A DNA stretch of 64,000 nucleotides from positions 1,271,501 through 1,335,500 of the forward strand of contig NZ_CP048268.1 of assembly GCF_019469265.1 (NCBI RefSeq), read 5' to 3'. The notes beneath the pieces were generated by a model, which saw only the letters and a list, made by a program, of their open reading frames with translations, ran no database searches and was not told the origin of the DNA. The first letter of the stretch is position 1. Every line of letters starts with the position of its first letter. Origin of the DNA: Lactobacillus panisapium (GTDB lineage: Bacteria; Bacillota; Bacilli; Lactobacillales; Lactobacillaceae). Below, in pieces: positions 18,741 to 28,355 of the stretch. The position numbers were made by a program, and so were the translations under genes.

Positions 18741-19700
18741 TTACTTAATTCTGATTCTTGGATCAACGATACTCATAATAATATCTGACAAAAGATTTCC
18801 GAGTAAAGTAAGGATACCAAAGATTAAAATCAATGCCGTCAAAGTGGTGTAATCACGTTGTCCAATTGAATCTAGGAATAGTTTACCCATTCCTGGGTAA
18901 CTGAACACTGATTCTACAACCATTGAACCACTTAAAAGACCAGTAATAACTGTACCTATTGATGACGCAATTGGTAATAACGAGTTACGTAAAATATGTT
19001 TGTTGAAAACAACATTTTCGGGAACACCCTTACTGTGAGCGGTCCGAACGTAATCTTCGACTTTATTATCAACGATTCCTGTTCTCAGATACTGTACAAT
19101 TGATGTCGTTGTTATCAATGCAACAAGACAAGCAGGCAAGATAATGTGATAAATTTGACTGCCTAAAGTACCCCAGAAGCCAGAAGCGTTAGGTGAAACT
19201 GATCCAGAAATTGGGAACCATCCTAGCGTAAAACCAAATAACCAAATTCCTAAAATGTAAAAGACAAATGGTGGCACGGCAAAAGTAACGTAGTTAAAAA
19301 TTTGAACTGCTTGATCTTGCCATTGATCTTGGTGACGTCCTGCAGTAACTCCCAAAGGAATAGAAATGCAGTAACTAAGAATAGTAGTCAACATTGCAAG
19401 CCAAAAAGTATTTACAGCACGATCAGCAATTAAAGAAGTAACTGGCACGTGTTGAATGTAACTGGTCCCAAGGTCGCCCTTAAATAAATTGCCAACCCAA
19501 CGTCCATATTGAACTGGAGCTGGATCATAAAGACCTGCCGCTCTCTTCAATGCTTCAAGTTGCTTTGGATCAGTATTCGGATTGATTTGACCAGTAAATG
19601 GGTCACCCGGCATCATTTTAGCCAAGAAGAAGACTAAGATACTCAAGATAATCAATTGAGGAATCATAATTAATATACGTCTTAAGACTGTTTTCCACAT
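18741..19700 (-). CDS. oppB: Oligopeptide ABC transporter permease OppB
   Basis: This is the second membrane subunit of the importer. The 319-residue protein starts with a membrane helix (IPQLIILSILVFFLAKMMPG) followed by the OppB-type MPGDPFTGQINP segment. Four to five further helices follow, with the EAA loop (RTAHSKGVPENVVFNKHIL) near residues 220-240. The C-terminus ends IVDPRIRIK, as usual for this family. The oppB start lies two bases beyond the oppF stop. Confidence 0.96.
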   Translation of the reverse strand: MWKTVLRRILIMIPQLIILSILVFFLAKMMPGDPFTGQINPNTDPKQLEALKRAAGLYDPAPVQYGRWVGNLFKGDLGTSYIQHVPVTSLIADRAVNTFWLAMLTTILSYCISIPLGVTAGRHQDQWQDQAVQIFNYVTFAVPPFVFYILGIWLFGFTLGWFPISGSVSPNASGFWGTLGSQIYHIILPACLVALITTTSIVQYLRTGIVDNKVEDYVRTAHSKGVPENVVFNKHILRNSLLPIASSIGTVITGLLSGSMVVESVFSYPGMGKLFLDSIGQRDYTTLTALILIFGILTLLGNLLSDIIMSIVDPRIRIK

Positions 19701-19702
19701 TA

Positions 19703-20680
19703 TTAGTCTCTCCCCTTTTCGTTTAATTCTTCTCGCTGAAGTTCATCTTTAGGTAATGCAACCCAGTGCTTTCCGGACACTTGTTGAAGTGGGAAGACAC
19801 GACCGTCTTTATCATACCATTTACTTTGATCATTCTGAAATTCTTGTTCAACTTCTTCACGATGCTTCTTATGTTCTTCACGGTGCTCAACATCTACAAC
19901 CGGAATCGCAGAAAGTAAACGTTTGGTGTAAATGTGAATTGGATGATTATAGATATCTTCACGGGTACCAATTTCAACTAGTCGTCCACGGTGCATAATT
20001 GCCAAGTTCTCAGACATGTGCTTAACAACACCTAAGTCGTGCGAAATAAATAAATATGCAATGTTGTACTGCTGTTGAATATGTTTCATGAAGTTCAAAA
20101 CTTGCGCCTGAACCGACAAGTCCAAAGCACTCGTTGGTTCATCGGCAACGATCAGCCTTGGATTTGTTGCAACAGCACGAGCAACACCAATTCTTTGTCT
20201 CTGACCACCTGAAAATTCATGTGGGTACTTGTAGATAGCATCACTTGGCATACCAACGATATCTAATAATTCTTGTACTCGATCACGTTCTTGATCTGTA
20301 GTCAAATTTTCAAAGTTACGAATTGGTTCAGCAATGATGTCTTCAATTCGTTTTCTAGGATTCAAACTTGACATTGAATCTTGGAAAATCATCTGGACAT
20401 CTTTGTTGTAATCAAGCTTTTTTCTATTCTTTGATTTAGTAATATCAACATCTTTATAAATGATTTGACCACTAGTTACTGGTTCTACACCAACTATTGC
20501 CTTACCTGTCGTTGATTTACCCGATCCTGATTCACCAATTAAGCCATAAGTTTCACCTTCATTAATGGTAATACTTACGTCATCAACGGCACGAACATAA
20601 TCTGTTATTCTGTTCCAAAAACCTGATCTAATTGGGTAATGCACCTTTAAATTTTTAACTTGAATAATTTCTTTAGCCAT
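19703..20680 (-). CDS. oppF: Oligopeptide ABC transporter ATP-binding protein OppF
   Basis: This is an ATPase subunit that powers peptide uptake. The 325-residue protein has Walker A GESGSGKST near 49-57, the signature FSGGQRQRIGVARA and Walker B LIVADEPTSALD, followed by the switch His in FISHDLGVV. The C-terminal extension HREEHKKHREEVEQEF is typical of OppF rather than OppD. It sits two bases from oppD and from oppB, in one operon. Confidence 0.96.
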   Translation of the reverse strand: MAKEIIQVKNLKVHYPIRSGFWNRITDYVRAVDDVSITINEGETYGLIGESGSGKSTTGKAIVGVEPVTSGQIIYKDVDITKSKNRKKLDYNKDVQMIFQDSMSSLNPRKRIEDIIAEPIRNFENLTTDQERDRVQELLDIVGMPSDAIYKYPHEFSGGQRQRIGVARAVATNPRLIVADEPTSALDLSVQAQVLNFMKHIQQQYNIAYLFISHDLGVVKHMSENLAIMHRGRLVEIGTREDIYNHPIHIYTKRLLSAIPVVDVEHREEHKKHREEVEQEFQNDQSKWYDKDGRVFPLQQVSGKHWVALPKDELQREELNEKGRD

Positions 20681-20682
20681 AA

Positions 20683-21696
20683 TTACTCCCCACTTGCTTC
20701 AGCATCTTGAAAGTGGAACGTCTTCCAGCACGTGCATCTTACCCAGTGTCCTGGTTCAACTTCATGCATGACTGGATCTTTTTCGTGCGCACTTGCTGGA
20801 ATCCATGGGATTCTAGCCGCAAAACGATCACCTTCACGCGGCATATTTTGCAATGAAGGAACAGTTCCATGAATAACGTGTAAATCCTCATCCTCATCTT
20901 CAGATTGAGGCATTGAATTTAAAAGTGAGCGAGTATAAGGGTGAAGTGGATGCTCAAAAATAGTCTTAACATCGGCTTTTTCAACTACTTGACCAGCATA
21001 CATAACAGCAACTTGGTCAGCAGTTTCAGCAACAACACCCAAATCATGAGTAATTAAAATAATACCAGAATGTGACTGACGTTGAATATCTTCTAGCAAG
21101 TCCAAAATTTGGGCCTGAATAGTAACATCCAAAGCAGTAGTTGGTTCATCAGCAATAATAATTTCTGGCTTACATGCAATTGCCATCGCAATAACGATCC
21201 GTTGACGCAAACCACCTGAAAGCTCAAATGGATACATTGAATAAGTTTCTTCAGGCTTAGGCATACCAACTTGATTAAAAAGTTCAATTACCCGAGCATG
21301 ACGCTCTTTTTCATTCATATCCGTATGATAATAAAGCGTTTCGGCAACTTGATCGCCAACTCGCATTAATGGGTTTAAACTTGCAAGAGGATCTTGGAAG
21401 ATCATTCCGATCTTATTACCACGAATCTTATCAAACAAGGTTTCATTTAAACCTACGAGATTCAATTCATTATATAAAATATCACCAGTTACTTTTGTAT
21501 TTTTATGGTCATACAGACCAATTATACTTGCAGCTATTGTACTCTTACCACAGCCAGATTCACCTACGACTGATAAAATTTCATCACGCTTCAGAGTTAT
21601 ATTAATATCATCGGCAGCATCATAAAATTTTCCTTGTAATCGGTAAGCAGTATGCAAATGCTGGATATCTAGCAAGAGATCACTTTGTTTTTCCAA
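20683..21696 (-). CDS. oppD: Oligopeptide ABC transporter ATP-binding protein OppD
   Basis: This is the first ATPase and the first gene of the operon. It has Walker A GESGCGKST, signature LSGGLRQRIVIAMA, Walker B EIIIADEPTTALD, switch LITHDLGVV and the OppD C-terminal Cys segment (HWVRCTCWK). I place the start at the TTG at 21696 because AGAGGGG lies eight bases upstream; an in-frame TTG at 21714 would put that site inside the gene and add six residues (MRGEWP). Length is 337 residues from the chosen start. Confidence 0.94.
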   Translation of the reverse strand: MEKQSDLLLDIQHLHTAYRLQGKFYDAADDINITLKRDEILSVVGESGCGKSTIAASIIGLYDHKNTKVTGDILYNELNLVGLNETLFDKIRGNKIGMIFQDPLASLNPLMRVGDQVAETLYYHTDMNEKERHARVIELFNQVGMPKPEETYSMYPFELSGGLRQRIVIAMAIACKPEIIIADEPTTALDVTIQAQILDLLEDIQRQSHSGIILITHDLGVVAETADQVAVMYAGQVVEKADVKTIFEHPLHPYTRSLLNSMPQSEDEDEDLHVIHGTVPSLQNMPREGDRFAARIPWIPASAHEKDPVMHEVEPGHWVRCTCWKTFHFQDAEASGE

Positions 21697-21763
21697 AGGC
21701 CATTCCCCTCTCAAATTTTCAACAGATTTATTAAAGATACTTAATAAATTTATTTAATTTCTA

Positions 21764-21792
21764 ATTATATACATCAAATCGGCTACATGCAA
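21764..21792 (-). promoter_or_regulatory. Promoter of oppDFBC
   Basis: On the minus strand TTGCAT (21787-21792) and TATAAT (21764-21769) are separated by 17 bases. The predicted start of transcription is about 60 bases before the oppD TTG. Confidence 0.75.
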
Positions 21793-21815
21793 ATGCCAAA
21801 TCAATATTTTAGAAA

Positions 21816-22061
21816 TTATTTTTGGTGAGCTGCAATATAATTAACCGCATCTCCCACTGTTTTTATTTTCTCAGCATCTTCATCTGAAATTTCTGAGCCA
21901 AATTCATCTTCAAGCTGCAAGATGAATTCAACAAGATCAATTGAATCTGCATCCAAATCATTGGTAAAATTGGTTTCCTTTGTAATTTTATCTTTATCAA
22001 CTTCAAAATTGTCTGCCAAAATATCTCTAATCTTGGTAAAAATTTCTTCTTCGGTCATCAT
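21816..22061 (-). CDS. acpP: Acyl carrier protein
   Basis: This carries fatty acyl chains on a 4'-phosphopantetheine arm. The 81-residue acidic protein has the attachment motif DADSIDLVEF, with the modified Ser in DSI. An ATG three bases further in (22058) is equally possible given the AAGGAG site. It follows plsX by 31 bases, which pairs the PlsX substrate with its gene. No clear terminator is seen before the opp promoter. Confidence 0.95.
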   Translation of the reverse strand: MMTEEEIFTKIRDILADNFEVDKDKITKETNFTNDLDADSIDLVEFILQLEDEFGSEISDEDAEKIKTVGDAVNYIAAHQK

Positions 22062-22092
22062 TTCTTCTCCTTGTTACTATTAGTTAATTCCG

Positions 22093-23091
22093 TTAGTTTT
22101 TAACCGCAAATTCGCTTCTAAATTCTCCGATAATATTTTCTTTTAGTATTTTATCAATTTGCTTAATCGTAAAGTAAACTGCTCGTTGATCTGAACGGCC
22201 ATGCGTCTTAACTACTGGAGCATCAACTCCAAGTAAAACTGCTCCGCCATATTTATCAACGTCAAACTTAGAAACCAATCCCTTCAATGCCTTTTTAATT
22301 AATAAAGCTCCAATTTTAACCATAAAACCACTATTTAGCAACTTATCTTTTAATAAATGGATTAAAACAGAAGATGTGCCTTCAATATTTTTTAAAACTG
22401 CATTTCCAGTAAAGCCATCAGTTGCAACTACATCGGCCTTGCCTTCCAAAAGTTCATTGCCTTCAATGTTACCAACAAAGTTAAGGTCACTATCGAGTAG
22501 CAATTGATAAGCAGATTGATGCAAATCGTCTCCCTTATCGCTTTCTGAACCATTATTAAGAAGGGCAACGCGCGGATTTTTGACACCCCGTACTTTTTCT
22601 GCATAATACGATGCCATTTTAGCCCAAGTTAAAAGGTATTCAGGTTTGCTTTTAGCATTAGCACCAACATCAATCATGTTAAAGCCATCATCCGAATTTT
22701 TAACCGGTAACGTAGGCATAAACCCTGGTCGTGCTATACCTTTAATTCGTCCAATAATGAAAATACCACAAGCAAGAATTGAACCCGTATTTCCTAAAGA
22801 CAACAAAGCATCTGCTTTGCCTTGCTTCACAAATTGTGCAGCAACGACTAAAGACGAATCTTTTTTAGTCCTTATTGCTTTTACTGGTTCATCCTCATCA
22901 TTAATGATTTCGGATGTTGCTACAATTTCAATCCGATCTTGATCAGAGCCAACCAGTTTTCTGATTTTTTTTTGGTCACCAAATAAAATAAATTTAGTGT
23001 CGGTTAATTCAGCCTTTGCTTGCAAAACGGCTTGGACAATAGCTTTGGGGGCATTCTCGCCACCCATTGCATCAACTGCAATTGTTCTCAT
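22093..23091 (-). CDS. plsX: Phosphate acyltransferase PlsX
   Basis: PlsX converts acyl-ACP to acyl-phosphate, the donor for PlsY in phospholipid synthesis. The 332-residue protein starts MRTIAVDAMGGENAPKA, the hallmark of the family, and includes LSLGNTGSILACG and the GNIEGNELLEGKADVVATDG segment near residue 205. It lies between recG and acpP, the standard Firmicutes order. Confidence 0.97.
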   Translation of the reverse strand: MRTIAVDAMGGENAPKAIVQAVLQAKAELTDTKFILFGDQKKIRKLVGSDQDRIEIVATSEIINDEDEPVKAIRTKKDSSLVVAAQFVKQGKADALLSLGNTGSILACGIFIIGRIKGIARPGFMPTLPVKNSDDGFNMIDVGANAKSKPEYLLTWAKMASYYAEKVRGVKNPRVALLNNGSESDKGDDLHQSAYQLLLDSDLNFVGNIEGNELLEGKADVVATDGFTGNAVLKNIEGTSSVLIHLLKDKLLNSGFMVKIGALLIKKALKGLVSKFDVDKYGGAVLLGVDAPVVKTHGRSDQRAVYFTIKQIDKILKENIIGEFRSEFAVKN

Positions 23092-23109
23092 TTGTCACCA
23101 CAATCTTTT

Positions 23110-25146
23110 CTAAGTACGTTCTTGCTGTAATTGTTTATATTCTAGCACTTGTTGTAAATTTTTATGCGTAGAATTTGTTAAATTTGGATCTTTTTTGATT
23201 AATTCCTGTGCTTCTTTTTGCGCAACCACCAAAGTTTCATAATTATTCACTACGTTGCCGACCTGGAATTCCGGCAGACCAGACTGTGCTTTACCAAACA
23301 AATCTCCTTCACCACGCATCTTCAAATCCTCCTCGGCAAGCTTAAAACCATCCGTTGTCGAAGCGATGATTTTCATGCGTGATTTTCCTGCCTCCGTTTT
23401 AGGATCAGCCAGAAAAATACAATAACTTTGTGTGCTGCCTCGACCGATTCGACCTCGAAGTTGGTGCAATTGACTAATACCAAAGCGATCAGCATTATAG
23501 ATCACCATCATATTGGCATTTGCCACGTCAACCCCTACTTCAATTACGCTGGTTGTCACTAAGATATCTATTTGACCTGCCCCAAAGGCAGCCATAATGT
23601 CCTCTTTTTTGTTGCCAGGCATTTGACCATGAAGAAGTACTACTTTTTGGTCAGGAAAATCGTGACTTAATTTTTCAAAAAGCTCTTCTGCATTTTTTAA
23701 ATCCAATGCCTCAGATTCGGTAATTAACGGTGTAACTGCGTAAATCTGGAAGCCCTGCGCCAATTGCTCGCGCATCAATTGATAGACTTCCTTCATTTGG
23801 CCACTAGTTTTCCAAGAAGACTTTATTTGCTTACGACCAGCAGGCAAATGACGTATTTCAGAAACAGTGGTATCGCCGTAGACAGTTAGGGCTAATGTTC
23901 TCGGAATCGGTGTCGCGGTCATTGCCAAAACATCAGGTACATTACCTTTATTTATTAAAGTTTGCCTTTGACTGACACCAAAACGGTGCTGCTCATCAAT
24001 AATGACAACCCCCAAGTTCTTAAAGATTACTTTTGCTTGAATTAAAGCGTGAGTTCCAACTACAACATTAATTGTACCATCTGTTAATTCGCGATAAATT
24101 TCCCGTCGTTCTAAAGTTTTGGTAGTCCCAGTTAATAGAGCACACCTAACTCCAAATGGTCGGAGTAACTCATCAATTTTTTTAAAATGCTGCGTGGCTA
24201 AAATTTCCGTTGGCACCATCAGAGCCGCTTGAAAACCTGCAGTAATCGCAGCATAAATGACATAAATAGCAACAATTGTCTTTCCCGAACCAACATCCCC
24301 CTGTAAAAGACGGTTCATCTGTCTAGTTGAATGAATATCAGCAAATATTTCATTGATTACCTCTTTCTGGTCAGCAGATAATTCAAATGGCAATTCTTTA
24401 GTCAGCCGGGCTATTTCAGTTAAATCATATTTTTTGGCAATACCACGATTGTGCTTATTTTGACTAGTTAATTGGTCCAATTCTGTTTGGAAAATAAAGA
24501 ATTCACGAAAAATTGCACTTCTTTTTGCTAGCTGCGCTTCTCGTGCATTCTTAGGATGGTGCATCTGAACGATAATCTGTTGTTCAGAAAGCAATCTGTA
24601 TTTATTTCTCAATGATTCCGGAACGATATCCTCAACTTCAGGTAAAAAATCTTCAATAGCTAAATTTATTAACTCAACAAGCTTTTTTTGCCGGATATTG
24701 CGGTTAACCGAATAAATTGGCGCCATTCCACTATCATTTTCTTTACTAGCGACAAATTTAAAGCCAGATAAGCTTTGTCTAGAAGCATTATACTTGCCAT
24801 AAACAGCCACTTCTTTGCCAATTGTAATTTTGTCCTTTAACCAAGGTTGATTAAAAAAATTGACCATGACAACATCATGGTCAATTCTTATTTTAAAACT
24901 AAGTCTGCTTTTTTTATAACCAAAACGACTGACAAAAGCCTCAGTTGCTACTATTCCTTTCAGCATTACCTTTTGACCATCCATGATCTGATCAAGAGGT
25001 ATCGTTTGCAGTTCATCGTAGCGAAAAGGAAAATAAAATAACAAATCATATATGCTGTAAATGCCTAAACTTCCAAGTGCAGCCGCAGTTTTTGTACCGA
25101 CACCTTTTAAGTCAGTGACAGGAGCAAACAACTTCTTTGTATTCAT
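23110..25146 (-). CDS. recG: ATP-dependent DNA helicase RecG
   Basis: RecG remodels stalled forks and Holliday junctions. The 678-residue protein has an N-terminal wedge domain with an OB fold, Walker A GDVGSGKT at 283-290, DEQH at 384-387, TATPIPRTL, and the QLRGRIGRG helicase motif VI. The C-terminal DLKMRGEGDLFGKAQSG is specific to RecG. It starts two bases after the fakA stop. Confidence 0.97.
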   Translation of the reverse strand: MNTKKLFAPVTDLKGVGTKTAAALGSLGIYSIYDLLFYFPFRYDELQTIPLDQIMDGQKVMLKGIVATEAFVSRFGYKKSRLSFKIRIDHDVVMVNFFNQPWLKDKITIGKEVAVYGKYNASRQSLSGFKFVASKENDSGMAPIYSVNRNIRQKKLVELINLAIEDFLPEVEDIVPESLRNKYRLLSEQQIIVQMHHPKNAREAQLAKRSAIFREFFIFQTELDQLTSQNKHNRGIAKKYDLTEIARLTKELPFELSADQKEVINEIFADIHSTRQMNRLLQGDVGSGKTIVAIYVIYAAITAGFQAALMVPTEILATQHFKKIDELLRPFGVRCALLTGTTKTLERREIYRELTDGTINVVVGTHALIQAKVIFKNLGVVIIDEQHRFGVSQRQTLINKGNVPDVLAMTATPIPRTLALTVYGDTTVSEIRHLPAGRKQIKSSWKTSGQMKEVYQLMREQLAQGFQIYAVTPLITESEALDLKNAEELFEKLSHDFPDQKVVLLHGQMPGNKKEDIMAAFGAGQIDILVTTSVIEVGVDVANANMMVIYNADRFGISQLHQLRGRIGRGSTQSYCIFLADPKTEAGKSRMKIIASTTDGFKLAEEDLKMRGEGDLFGKAQSGLPEFQVGNVVNNYETLVVAQKEAQELIKKDPNLTNSTHKNLQQVLEYKQLQQERT

Positions 25147-25148
25147 TT

Positions 25149-26807
25149 TTATTCAACAGAAATCAAGAAATTGTAGACAGGTTGACCACCATTATGAATT
25201 TCAAATTCAAGATCGTCATGCTTGTTCTTAAGTGCCTCTGCAACTTGGTTAGCTTCTTCTTTGTTAGAATCCCGACCAAACATAATTGTTATGATTTCGG
25301 AATCTTCATCCAGCATTTTTTCAACCATATCAATCGTTGAATTAATCAAATCCGTTTCCGCAACCTGAATGTCACCGTCAATGATGCCGAGATAGTCATT
25401 TTCATGAATCTCTACACCATTAATTGTCGTATCACGGTTCGCCTTAGTCACTTCACCAGAAACAACATCTTCTAAAGCATCTGTCATGCTCTCAACGTTA
25501 TCGTCAAGAGAATCATCAGCATCAAAGGAAAGCATTGCAGTCAGACCTTGTGAAATAGTTTTAGTTGGAACAATGCCAACAGGTATATCACTTACTTCAG
25601 CAGCCTGCTTAGCGGCCATCACGATATTGCCATTATTTGGTAAAACAATCGCCTTCTTAGCACCAGATTTTTTAATTGCGTCAATAATGTCTTGGGTAGA
25701 TGGGTTCATCGTCTGACCACCAGAAATAATTCTATTGACTCCTTCGCTTTCAAACAGCTTACGAATGCCGTTACCTGAAGCAACAGCAATTACAGCAAAA
25801 TCAACACTTTCTTGCTCTTCTTCACTGATATTAACGATTGTCTCGTGCTGAATCCGCATATTGTCAATCTTAATTTTACCTAGTTGGCCAAATTGCTTGC
25901 CGTATTCAAAGACAGCACCTGGATGCTCAGTATGAATATGGACTTTAGCAACTTCATCATCGGAAACGGCCAATAAAGAATCACCTATTTGTGACAAGTG
26001 CGCTCTAAATTCTTCAAGGTCAAAAGTTTTTTTATTAGGAACATCAGCAGTCAAGTCAACCATGATTTCCGTACAATAACCATTAGCTATATCTTGAGTA
26101 GATAGTTGGGATTGAACTGATTGGTGGTGCATGGCATTAATCATTTCATCCATTTCACCTTCATCAGGCTGATAACGATCAGCAAAGTTTTCTCCTAATA
26201 AACCTTCTAAGAAACCTTCATAAATGAAGAGCAAGCCTTGACCACCTGAATCAACCACCCCAACTTGTTTTAAGACTGGTAATAAATCAGGGGTCGTCTT
26301 AAGAGCAGCTTTTGCCCCCTCTACAATTGCCTTCATTACTTCTTCAACATCGTCAGTTTCATTGGCCTTATTAGCACCTTCTTGGGCAGCAACCCGGGCA
26401 ACAGTTAGAATAGTCCCTTCAACAGGTTTCATAACAGCCTTGTATGCAGTTGCAACACCATTTGAAAAAGCATTTGCAAGCTCTTGAGCATTTAAAGTTT
26501 TCATGCCTTGGGTAGCTTTATAAACACCCCTAAAGAGTTGTGAAGAAATGACCCCACTGTTGCCGCGAGCACCCATTAACATTCCCTTGGCAAGACTTTC
26601 AGTTAAGTCGCCAACACTTGTACTAGTATTTTCACTAACAGCTTTCGCGCCGCTTTCAATAGTCAAATTCATATTAGTACCAGTGTCTCCATCCGGAACT
26701 GGGAAAACGTTCAAGGAGTTAATAAACTCTGCGTTACGTCCAAGTCGATGCGTGGCCACACGAACCATATCTCTAAACTTTTTACTATCTATTTCCTTTA
26801 AAACCAA
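25149..26807 (-). CDS. fakA: Fatty acid kinase catalytic subunit FakA (DhaL domain; YloV)
   Basis: FakA phosphorylates exogenous fatty acids presented by a DegV-type FakB protein, and the acyl-phosphate can enter PlsX/PlsY lipid synthesis. The 552-residue protein has an N-terminal DhaL ATP-binding domain with FPVPDGDTGTNM at 35-46 and GARGNSGVISSQ. A middle domain and a C-terminal DegV-like domain (LPNNGNIVMAAKQAAE) follow. The start is TTG at 26807, eight bases after GGAGGG. The role is known from staphylococcal FakA; the link with plsX downstream fits it. Confidence 0.93.
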   Translation of the reverse strand: MVLKEIDSKKFRDMVRVATHRLGRNAEFINSLNVFPVPDGDTGTNMNLTIESGAKAVSENTSTSVGDLTESLAKGMLMGARGNSGVISSQLFRGVYKATQGMKTLNAQELANAFSNGVATAYKAVMKPVEGTILTVARVAAQEGANKANETDDVEEVMKAIVEGAKAALKTTPDLLPVLKQVGVVDSGGQGLLFIYEGFLEGLLGENFADRYQPDEGEMDEMINAMHHQSVQSQLSTQDIANGYCTEIMVDLTADVPNKKTFDLEEFRAHLSQIGDSLLAVSDDEVAKVHIHTEHPGAVFEYGKQFGQLGKIKIDNMRIQHETIVNISEEEQESVDFAVIAVASGNGIRKLFESEGVNRIISGGQTMNPSTQDIIDAIKKSGAKKAIVLPNNGNIVMAAKQAAEVSDIPVGIVPTKTISQGLTAMLSFDADDSLDDNVESMTDALEDVVSGEVTKANRDTTINGVEIHENDYLGIIDGDIQVAETDLINSTIDMVEKMLDEDSEIITIMFGRDSNKEEANQVAEALKNKHDDLEFEIHNGGQPVYNFLISVE

Positions 26808-26828
26808 TATTCTTACCCTCCGCTTGAG

Positions 26829-27191
26829 TTATTCATCAAGCACTTTAACACTTTGAACGATGACATTAACAGCTTTCGTATCAATTCCAAGTTGATTCTT
26901 CAAATTGAACTTGACGCTAGTTTGTACGTTACGGCTAACTTCTGAAATTTTTAGTCCGTAACCAACAATTATATAAACATCAACCGTAATTTTATTATCT
27001 TCTGACTTAACAACAACACCACGTTTATAATTTGCTCGATTTAGAATTCCATCAAAACCGTCTCGAATAGCATTCTTTGATGCCATCCCGACAACGCCAT
27101 AATTGGATGTAGCTGCACTACCAACGACAATTGCAATTACTCCATTAGAAATGTCAATCAAGCCATCTTTTGTTTTGATTTTAACAGCCAT
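26829..27191 (-). CDS. Asp23/Gls24 family protein (YloU type)
   Basis: This is a small (120-residue) envelope-stress-type protein of the Asp23 family. It begins MAVKIKTKDGLIDISNG and carries the NYKRGVVVKSEDNKITVDVY core. I chose the ATG at 27191 because GGAGG lies seven bases upstream; a more distal start would add nine residues without support. It precedes fakA, as in Bacillus (yloU-yloV). Exact function is not known. Confidence 0.9.
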   Translation of the reverse strand: MAVKIKTKDGLIDISNGVIAIVVGSAATSNYGVVGMASKNAIRDGFDGILNRANYKRGVVVKSEDNKITVDVYIIVGYGLKISEVSRNVQTSVKFNLKNQLGIDTKAVNVIVQSVKVLDE

Positions 27192-27230
27192 GTTTATCCT
27201 CCGTATCATTGTTCTCAATATTATGAATCT

Positions 27231-27261
27231 ATTTTATCATAGTAATCAAGTATTAATGCAA
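27231..27261 (-). promoter_or_regulatory. Promoter of asp23-fakA-recG-plsX-acpP
   Basis: On the minus strand TAAAAT (27231-27236) is preceded by TGA, forming an extended -10. TTGCAT lies 19 bases upstream (27256-27261), a longer spacing than ideal. Confidence 0.5.
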
Positions 27262-27290
27262 AATTCCATTTATAAAAAATACTTTTACGG

Positions 27291-27319
27291 TTGCAAAGAT
27301 CTTAAGGATATGCTATCTT
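27291..27319 (+). promoter_or_regulatory. Promoter of rpmB
   Basis: TTGCAA (27291-27296) and TATCTT (27314-27319) are spaced by 17 bases, 39 bases before the rpmB ATG. Confidence 0.65.
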
Positions 27320-27357
27320 AGTTTAGTATGAAAACACAAATAAAGGAGGTTTAGCAA

Positions 27358-27543
27358 ATGGCAAAAGATTATATAACTGGTAAAAAGACCACTTTCGGCA
27401 ACACGCGTTCACATTCTTTGAATTCATCACGTCGTACCTGGAAGCCAAACCTTCAAAAAGTTCGTATTCTTGTTGATGGTAAACCAAAGCGTGTATGGGT
27501 TTCAACTAAGACTTTGAAGTCTGGTAAAGTAACTCGTGCGTAA
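27358..27543 (+). CDS. rpmB: 50S ribosomal protein L28
   Basis: The 61-residue basic protein has [13 protein letters not shown] and [14 protein letters not shown], the conserved L28 core. It lacks the paired Cys residues of the zinc-binding L28 forms. A strong AAGGAGG lies eight bases before the ATG. It is transcribed alone and divergently from the asp23-fakA operon, as in Bacillus. Confidence 0.97.
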   Translation: MAKDYITGKKTTFGNTRSHSLNSSRRTWKPNLQKVRILVDGKPKRVWVSTKTLKSGKVTRA

Positions 27544-27550
27544 TAACGAT

Positions 27551-27585
27551 AAAAACTGGCAGATTTATCTGTCAGTTTTTTATTT
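27551..27585 (+). terminator. Rho-independent terminator of rpmB
   Basis: AAAAACTGGCAGA and TCTGTCAGTTTTT pair with one G-T step and a four-base loop, followed by a T-rich run. Confidence 0.88.
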
Positions 27586-27597
27586 TATAAATTAAAC

Positions 27598-27665
27598 ATA
27601 AAAAACCATTTTTCTTTTTATTGAGCTGATAACAAATGCTAATTAAATTGAAAAATGGTTTTTTG
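27598..27665 (-). terminator. Probable terminator of thiN (large loop)
   Basis: AAAAACCATTTTTC (27601-27614) pairs with GAAAAATGGTTTTT (27651-27664), with a 36-base loop. T runs flank both sides, so it could act in both directions between the convergent thiN and rpmB. Confidence 0.55.
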
Positions 27666-28355
27666 CTAAATATTTTGGTAGCGATCAAGGTCTTTTGACT
27701 GTATAACGGCTAAAACACCTTGATCACAAGCCAGATTAAATGTCTCACTTGCCGGTAAAAACTCGTTTGAGCCAAAAGAAACGGGTATGGGACTGTTGTA
27801 ACCAGTTAAATGATACTTTGCCCCACTGATATTTAAATTTTGAACAGGCGTTAAGTTAATAACACCAAAATACTTATAGCCGGGTAATTTTTTTACGGTA
27901 TAAGTTCCAGGCCGATAAAATTGAATTTCATTTTGCTGATCGACGATTGCTATTTTTTCCGTATAAGCACTAAATTCTGGTTTTAATACCATCAGTAAGT
28001 TATTCATAAAATGATCAAGACGGCCACCAGTCGATCCAAAGAGGGTTAAAAACTCTGCCCCGTAATCTTCAAACGCATATCTAATCATTAATTCAGTATC
28101 AGTCAGATCCTTTTCAGGTACCGAATAGCGGATATCTGCCACTGTTTGCTCTATTTGCGAAAGTTCCTGCGGCTTTAAAGAATCAAAATCTCCAACTGCT
28201 AAATCTGGCTTTAAGTCCAATTCCCGCAACAAGATGCTGCCCCGATCAACGCCAATCAAAAACTCGCCATTTTGCCCAGCTTGCTTTAACAGTGCCGTCA
28301 AATCAGTTGGCCATTGATCCTTCGGCGCACCCAATAACGCTATTGCTTTCATCAT
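27666..28355 (-). CDS. thiN: Thiamine pyrophosphokinase
   Basis: It makes thiamine diphosphate from thiamine and ATP. The 229-residue protein has GVDRGSILLRELDLKPDLAVGDFDSL, with the acidic DFDS metal site split here as GDFDSL. EKDLTDTELMIRYA and LFGSTGGRLDHFMNNL also follow the ThiN pattern. The start overlaps the rpe stop by four bases (ATGA). It ends the long priA-thiN operon. Confidence 0.93.
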   Translation of the reverse strand: MMKAIALLGAPKDQWPTDLTALLKQAGQNGEFLIGVDRGSILLRELDLKPDLAVGDFDSLKPQELSQIEQTVADIRYSVPEKDLTDTELMIRYAFEDYGAEFLTLFGSTGGRLDHFMNNLLMVLKPEFSAYTEKIAIVDQQNEIQFYRPGTYTVKKLPGYKYFGVINLTPVQNLNISGAKYHLTGYNSPIPVSFGSNEFLPASETFNLACDQGVLAVIQSKDLDRYQNI